From: Corynebacterium jeikeium
Lineage (GTDB): Bacteria; Actinomycetota; Actinomycetes; Mycobacteriales; Mycobacteriaceae
NCBI RefSeq assembly: GCF_028609885.1
Contig: NZ_CP063195.1
Location: 310,001-374,000, forward strand
Reading direction: 5' to 3'
Length of the DNA: 64,000 bases
Shown here piece by piece: positions 59,562-64,000 of this stretch (the stretch's first letter is position 1; each line of letters begins with the position of its first letter). The position numbers and the translations under genes are program-made. Below the pieces are notes generated by a model. The model did not search any database and was not told the origin of the DNA. It was given only the letters and a program-made list of their open reading frames with translations.

Positions 59562-60825
59562 CGAAACCCCAACTAACCAAACCAACGCAGCACAAAACGC
59601 CGCTACTCGACACTGGCTGCAGACCCGCTCCGAGGAGCAGGGCACTGCCGACGCACAGTCCCTGTTCCAGCAGGTCTACGGCTACGAACCGGCGGGCGTG
59701 TGGTCCGCGCCGGGGCGCGTGAACCTGATCGGCGAACACGTCGACTACGCCGATGGCATCAGCCTGCCCTTCGCGCTTTCCCAGCGCACCTACGTGGCAG
59801 CCGCCAAGAACGACGATGGCGTGTACCGCGTGGCCTCCCGCTTCGGCGACCCCGCGGAGGTTGTCCACTTTGAGATTCCCGTCGCCGAGGTCGGCCCCGG
59901 TAACCCCGCCAACTGGGCGGGGTACGCCGTCGGCGCCATCTGGGCCGCTACCGAGGCTGGTCTGATGCCCGCCGGAGGACTGGACCTCGCCATCGAGTCC
60001 GACGTTCCCGTCGGCGCGGGGCTCTCCAGTTCCGCTGCACTGGAATGCTCGGCGGCCCTCGCGGCCTTCGACCTATACGGCGGCGCGCACCTCGATGATG
60101 CGGCTCGCAACGGGCTCATGGGGGCGTCCATAAGAGCAGAGAACGAGGTAGTCGGCGCCTCGACGGGCGGGCTTGACCAGCGTATTTCGCTGTTCGGCCA
60201 GGCTGGCCACGCGCTGGCCATCGACTTCGCCGAAGACAGTGCCACCCAGGTGCCTTTCGACATCGCGGCGCGGGGGCTGGCGATCCTCATCATGAATACG
60301 AATGCCCCGCACCAGCTGAACGATGGGCAATACGCTGCGCGGCGCGCCGTGATCGACGGGGTGACCGCCGACCTGGGCGTCAGCAGCCTGCGCTTCGCCG
60401 AGGAGGCCGAGGACGCCTCCGTGGGCTGGGCCAAGTCCAACGACATGGATCCGGTGGTGGTGGCCGCCCGCGTGCGCCACGTGGTCAGCGAGATCGACCG
60501 CACGGCCGAGGCGATCCGCCAGGTCAGTGCCGGGGACATGGAGGCCTTCGGACGGTCGATGCAGGGCAGCCACGCCTCCCTGCGCGATGACTACGAGGTC
60601 ACCGTTCCGGAGCTGGATACTGCTGTGGACGTTGCGATGGCCGAGGGCGCGCTGGGTGCCCGCATGACCGGTGGCGGCTTCGGCGGCTCCGCGATTGCGC
60701 TGCTGCGCGAGGATCAGGTGGAGGCCACGGCCGCAGCGGTGGCCAGGGCCTTCGCGGAGAAGGGATTCAACGAGCCCGAGTTCGTGGTCGCCCTGCCGAG
60801 CGACGGCGCGCACCGGAACGCTTAA
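59551..60825 (+). CDS. galK: Galactokinase
   Basis: Phosphorylates galactose at C1. The GHMP-kinase motifs are all present in 424 residues: APGRVNLIGEHVDYADG (substrate), PVGAGLSSSAALE (ATP) and GARMTGGGFGGSAI. An N-terminal extension of about 20 Asn/Thr-rich residues precedes the core. It overlaps galT by 11 bases. No galE is in the window, so UDP-galactose epimerase must be elsewhere for the pathway to run. Confidence 0.96.
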   Translation: MPTNETPTNQTNAAQNAATRHWLQTRSEEQGTADAQSLFQQVYGYEPAGVWSAPGRVNLIGEHVDYADGISLPFALSQRTYVAAAKNDDGVYRVASRFGDPAEVVHFEIPVAEVGPGNPANWAGYAVGAIWAATEAGLMPAGGLDLAIESDVPVGAGLSSSAALECSAALAAFDLYGGAHLDDAARNGLMGASIRAENEVVGASTGGLDQRISLFGQAGHALAIDFAEDSATQVPFDIAARGLAILIMNTNAPHQLNDGQYAARRAVIDGVTADLGVSSLRFAEEAEDASVGWAKSNDMDPVVVAARVRHVVSEIDRTAEAIRQVSAGDMEAFGRSMQGSHASLRDDYEVTVPELDTAVDVAMAEGALGARMTGGGFGGSAIALLREDQVEATAAAVARAFAEKGFNEPEFVVALPSDGAHRNA

Positions 60826-60908
60826 GCGGCTAACTTTGAGCAACGCTTGCGCGCTGCCTGGGCGCCGAGCAAAGTAACAGCTAAATAGCTTATTTGGTTA
60901 GCCCCGAG

Positions 60909-60914
60909 TAAGGT
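60909..60914 (+). promoter_or_regulatory. -10 box of panD
   Basis: TAAGGT ends 8 bases before the GTG at 60923. panD therefore likely has its own leaderless transcript, separate from galTK. Confidence 0.4.
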
Positions 60915-60922
60915 GTTCACCC

Positions 60923-61339
60923 GTGTTGCGAACCATGCTGAAATCAAAGATCCACCGTGCAACGGTCACTCAGGCCGACCTGCACTACGTCGGCTCGTGC
61001 ACCATCGACGCTGATCTGATGGAAGCTGCCGACATCCTCGAAGGCGAGCAGATCGATATCGTCGATATTGATAACGGCAATCGCCTGACGACCTACGCCA
61101 TCACCGGCGACCGGGGCACCGGCGTGATCGGCATCAACGGTGCCGCCGCGCGTCTGATCAGCCCCGGCGACCTCGTCATCATCATCGGCTACGCCCAGTA
61201 CAGCGAGGAAGACCTGAAGAACTACGCCTCGCGCGTGGTCTTCGTGGACGAAAACAACAAGCAGGTGGAGCTCGGCGGAGATCCGGCCCACGTGCCGGAC
61301 GGCTCGGGGCTAAAGAACCCGCGCCACCCGGAGGCCTAG
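60923..61339 (+). CDS. panD: Aspartate 1-decarboxylase
   Basis: Makes beta-alanine for PanC. The proenzyme self-cleaves between Gly24 and Ser25 in HYVGSCTID to form the pyruvoyl cofactor. The 138 residues also contain the family strip [38 protein letters not shown] and VIIIGYAQ. Its stop overlaps the convergent lipoprotein gene by 4 bases. It is separated from panC by the galactose block. Confidence 0.97.
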   Translation: MLRTMLKSKIHRATVTQADLHYVGSCTIDADLMEAADILEGEQIDIVDIDNGNRLTTYAITGDRGTGVIGINGAAARLISPGDLVIIIGYAQYSEEDLKNYASRVVFVDENNKQVELGGDPAHVPDGSGLKNPRHPEA

Positions 61340-62547
61340 CTGATCTCGTAGTTCCCGTCGTCGTTGCGCTCTACGTGGATGCGCCATAGCGGGATTCCTT
61401 CTTTCTTTAGAGCTTCTTTAGTCGCCGAGAGCGTCTTCAGACCGGTAACTACGAAGTCGGTGTTGCCGAATCGTAGGCCAACCTCCGAGCAGTAACGCTG
61501 GCTGCCTTTGCCTTCATCGGACAAGGCTTGCAGAGTGCCTTCCGCCCTCAACACCTCGAACTCACCGTTGGGAGCCTGTACGCCGATCTCGGTCGGCGGA
61601 ATGATCGGTGCCCTGTCCTCGTAGTCATACTCCACCTCGACACAGAGCTTGCTGTAGTCCCGCGGATTGTCGATGAGGATCTCAGAGTCCTTCAGTTTCA
61701 TCTCCACCTTGCCGATTCCCACCTCTTCAGTGGTCGACTCGTCCTTGCCCTTGGCCTTGTCGCGGGCTTCGCGGAAGCTATCGTCCACGAGATCCATCTC
61801 GACGCGATCACCGATCTCCAGCGGACCGTCAGCTTCGCCGATGTTCGCTTCCTTGCCTTCGAGCTCCTGGTAGCGGTTTGCCAGGTTTGTCAATGAACGC
61901 AGCAGGGGTTTGACGGAATCACAGGTGAAGGTGGAGATAACCTCCGCGTATTCCAGTGGAGTGCCCTCCGGGCCGGCAAGCACGCACATATCTTGCATCT
62001 CGATGGATTGCCACCCCTTAAGGCCCTCATCGGATAGATCGTTCCATTCGGCATCGTTGGGGGCCATGTTGTCGAGGTTGGAGCCGTGCTTAGTGGCGGA
62101 TAGTCCGGCATAAATCGACGTATCTTTGAGCTCTTCTGGCTGGTCGCCGCTTACCTGTGGCATTACATAACCAGAACAAGTCTCCTCGTTGACGTAAACA
62201 TCGGCCGAATCTAGCGGAATCATCTTCGCGCCATCCACGTAGGCGCTGTCGTAAAACTTCTGGTCCAGCTTGCAGTCGCTGAACTTGCCATCGGCGAAGA
62301 TCTCTCGCAGCTGGTCGTCGCTGATCTCCGTGGAAACCTCCGAGTAGCTGCTCGGAGCTGGTTGACCCTTGTCGCCACCGGAGTCGCCGTTCTGGCCCCC
62401 GTAGGAGATCTCTTCACTGGCGCCCTCCGGGCGCTGGAAAGCAGAGCAGCTGGCGGTGAAAGTCAAAGCTCCCGCAGCTAGACAGGCTGTCAGAGCGCGG
62501 GCGTAAGCACGAGCATGGCTGCGGGTAGTGGGGCGTGAAGAAGACAT
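61336..62547 (-). CDS. Hypothetical lipoprotein
   Basis: The 403 residues begin with a signal and lipobox FTASC (lipidated Cys34) followed by a Gly/Ser/Asp-rich linker, giving an exported, membrane-anchored protein. The mature part is acidic, with several Cys residues ([31 protein letters not shown]) that could form disulfides. No family was recognised. It lies in the space where other Corynebacteriales have coaX between panD and lysS. Its own gene faces panD and is divergent from lysS. Confidence 0.8.
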   Translation of the reverse strand: MSSSRPTTRSHARAYARALTACLAAGALTFTASCSAFQRPEGASEEISYGGQNGDSGGDKGQPAPSSYSEVSTEISDDQLREIFADGKFSDCKLDQKFYDSAYVDGAKMIPLDSADVYVNEETCSGYVMPQVSGDQPEELKDTSIYAGLSATKHGSNLDNMAPNDAEWNDLSDEGLKGWQSIEMQDMCVLAGPEGTPLEYAEVISTFTCDSVKPLLRSLTNLANRYQELEGKEANIGEADGPLEIGDRVEMDLVDDSFREARDKAKGKDESTTEEVGIGKVEMKLKDSEILIDNPRDYSKLCVEVEYDYEDRAPIIPPTEIGVQAPNGEFEVLRAEGTLQALSDEGKGSQRYCSEVGLRFGNTDFVVTGLKTLSATKEALKKEGIPLWRIHVERNDDGNYEIS

Positions 62548-62635
62548 GTCGAGTGCTTCCTTTATTTTCTGGTTGTGACTATTTCCGGTTATGGCTGGTG
62601 AAACTAATTGACTGGTAGAAGTTACCTAGGAGTAA

Positions 62636-62661
62636 GGGGAACAAAACGTCTTATGTTCCCT
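62636..62661. promoter_or_regulatory. Inverted repeat in the lipoprotein/lysS divergent spacer
   Basis: GGGAACA (62637-62643) and TGTTCCC (62654-62660) pair across 10 bases, mid-way between the divergent genes. It may be an operator for either. Not matched to a known site. Confidence 0.35.
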
Positions 62662-62721
62662 AAAGCTAACACCCTCGGGCGACCTGCATGCCTCAATCGA
62701 TTACCTGTCCGCCCCATGCGC

Positions 62722-62727
62722 TAGGCT
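62722..62727 (+). promoter_or_regulatory. -10 box of lysS
   Basis: TAGGCT ends 8 bases before the GTG at 62736, again consistent with a leaderless start. No ribosome-binding site precedes the GTG. Confidence 0.4.
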
Positions 62728-62735
62728 TTGTAAGC

Positions 62736-64000
62736 GTGACTGACGCAGCAAATACCCCCGCACAAGACCTGCCCGAACAGCTACGCATCCGCCGTGAAAA
62801 GCGGCAGCGCATCCTCGAATCCGGCAAGGACGCTTACCCGGTAGAGGTGCCACGCACCCACTCCCTGGCCGAGGTGCGCGCAAAGTGGGCAGTGAAGAAG
62901 ACTGACGGTGAAGCTGAAGAGCAGCCGGTTGAGGCAGAGGGCGTCACTTACCTCGCCGCAGGCGACGAAACCCAGGACGTAGTGAGCGTGACCGGGCGCC
63001 TGATCTTCATGCGCAACACCGGCAAGCTGTGCTTCGCCACCCTGCAGGATGGCGACGGGACGCAGCTGCAGGCCATGCTTTCTCTGGCGGAGGTCGGCGA
63101 GGACGCACTCGCGGCCTGGAAGGCCGACGTGGATCTCGGCGACTTCATCGGTGTGACCGGTCGCGTGATCGCTTCCCGCCGCGGCGAGCTATCCGTCATG
63201 GCCAGCGAGTGGGTCATGGCTGCCAAGGCCCTGCGCCCGCTGCCCGTGGCGTTCGCAGAAATGAACGAAGAAACCCGCGTGCGTCAGCGCTACAACGACC
63301 TGATCGTGCGCGAGGAGGCCCGCAAGAATGCAATGACGCGCGTGAAGGTCATCCGCGCGCTGCGCGACTACATGGAGGGCGAGGGCTTCGTAGAGATCGA
63401 AACCCCAATGCTGCAGACTCTGCACGGTGGCGCGGCGGCTCGACCGTTCGTCACGCACTCCAACGCGCTGGACATCGACCTGTACCTGCGAATCGCGCCG
63501 GAGCTGTTCCTGAAGCGCGCCGTGGTGGGCGGCATCGACCGCGTCTTCGAGATCAACCGCAACTTCCGTAACGAGGGCGTGGACAAGTCCCACTCCCCGG
63601 AGTTCGCAATGCTGGAGACCTACGCTGCATGGGGCGACTACGACGACTGCGCCCGCACCACTCGCGAATCCATCCAGTACATCGTGGACCAGCTGACCAA
63701 GGGCACCGACCTGGAGGGCACCGGCAAGGTGCGCCTCGCCGACGGCACCGAGTTCGACTTCGGCGGGGAGTGGAAGGAAATCGAGATGTACCCCTCGCTG
63801 AACGAGGCGCTTGCGCGCAAGTACCCCGGCCAGCCAGAGGTGACGATCGACTCCACCGTTGAGGAACTGCAGAAAATCGCCAAGGTCATCGGCCTGGACG
63901 TTCCCGCGAAGGGCGGCTGGGGTCACGGCAAGCTGGTGGAGGAGATCTGGGAGGTCCTGTGCGAGGATCAGCTGGAAGGCCCCATCTTCGTGCGTAACTT
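62736..64000 (+). CDS. lysS: Lysyl-tRNA synthetase, N-terminal part
   Basis: Class II synthetase charging tRNA-Lys; the gene runs off the right edge, leaving about 421 residues. They start [20 protein letters not shown], then the OB-fold anticodon domain ([20 protein letters not shown], about 85-180), motif 1 ([20 protein letters not shown]) and motif 2 ([20 protein letters not shown]). Motif 3 lies beyond the window. The frame has no stop from 62736 to 64000. GTG start is set by the TAGGCT box and the N-terminus of homologues. Confidence 0.95.
   Translation, partial: MTDAANTPAQDLPEQLRIRREKRQRILESGKDAYPVEVPRTHSLAEVRAKWAVKKTDGEAEEQPVEAEGVTYLAAGDETQDVVSVTGRLIFMRNTGKLCFATLQDGDGTQLQAMLSLAEVGEDALAAWKADVDLGDFIGVTGRVIASRRGELSVMASEWVMAAKALRPLPVAFAEMNEETRVRQRYNDLIVREEARKNAMTRVKVIRALRDYMEGEGFVEIETPMLQTLHGGAAARPFVTHSNALDIDLYLRIAPELFLKRAVVGGIDRVFEINRNFRNEGVDKSHSPEFAMLETYAAWGDYDDCARTTRESIQYIVDQLTKGTDLEGTGKVRLADGTEFDFGGEWKEIEMYPSLNEALARKYPGQPEVTIDSTVEELQKIAKVIGLDVPAKGGWGHGKLVEEIWEVLCEDQLEGPIFVRN

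Overview
The window is a high-GC actinobacterial chromosome segment, almost certainly Corynebacterium. Gene order pta-ackA / pknG-glnH-glnX, def / DUF3263 / LytR_C / groEL2, ppa / dacB-tilS-hpt-ftsH-folEPBK-DUF3180-DUF6779-DUF2520-panC-panD-lysS is the Corynebacteriales core layout. A 40-residue porin-like ORF between groEL2 and ppk2 matches the position and length recalled for PorA of Corynebacterium jeikeium, so C. jeikeium or a close relative is my best guess. No rRNA, tRNA, CRISPR or transposase gene was found.

Layout. 1-6.2 kb: end of the assimilatory sulfate operon (cysD-cysN-cysY-cysZ), then pta-ackA. 6.2-13.5 kb: a repeat-bearing convergent spacer, the amino-acid-sensing pknG-glnH-glnX operon, and a divergent ABC exporter pair. 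13.6-18.2 kb (minus): a MarR regulator and the def-GNAT-xthA-cls operon. 18.2-22.7 kb: DUF3263, a LytR_C protein, a GCS2-type ligase, a stand-alone LeuA-regulatory-domain protein and an M20 peptidase. 22.7-26 kb: groEL2 with two CIRCE-type operators, the small porin and ppk2. 26-27.6 kb: a succinate-semialdehyde dehydrogenase.

27.6-35.9 kb is the most unusual part. It is visibly less GC-rich and holds two DUF2236 (MpaB/Lcp-type) oxygenases, an aldehyde dehydrogenase, a short FAD/NAD-binding protein, a DUF6114 membrane protein, a DUF6230 exported protein and a PucR-type regulator, arranged around a palindrome-rich divergent promoter. I propose an accessory, envelope-linked oxidative pathway, possibly for cleaving unsaturated or isoprenoid lipids. 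35.9-40.2 kb: a MarR regulator upstream of a 1299-residue single-module NRPS-like membrane protein (adenylation, carrier, membrane and left-handed beta-helix domains).

40.3-64 kb: rhodanese, a CtpE-like P-type ATPase, then the core dacB-tilS-hpt-ftsH-fol-pan run. A galactose block (epimerase, sodium symporter, small membrane protein, galT, galK) sits between panC and panD, which are normally adjacent. The window ends inside lysS. Many genes here start 7-8 bases after a TANNNT box, consistent with widespread leaderless transcription.
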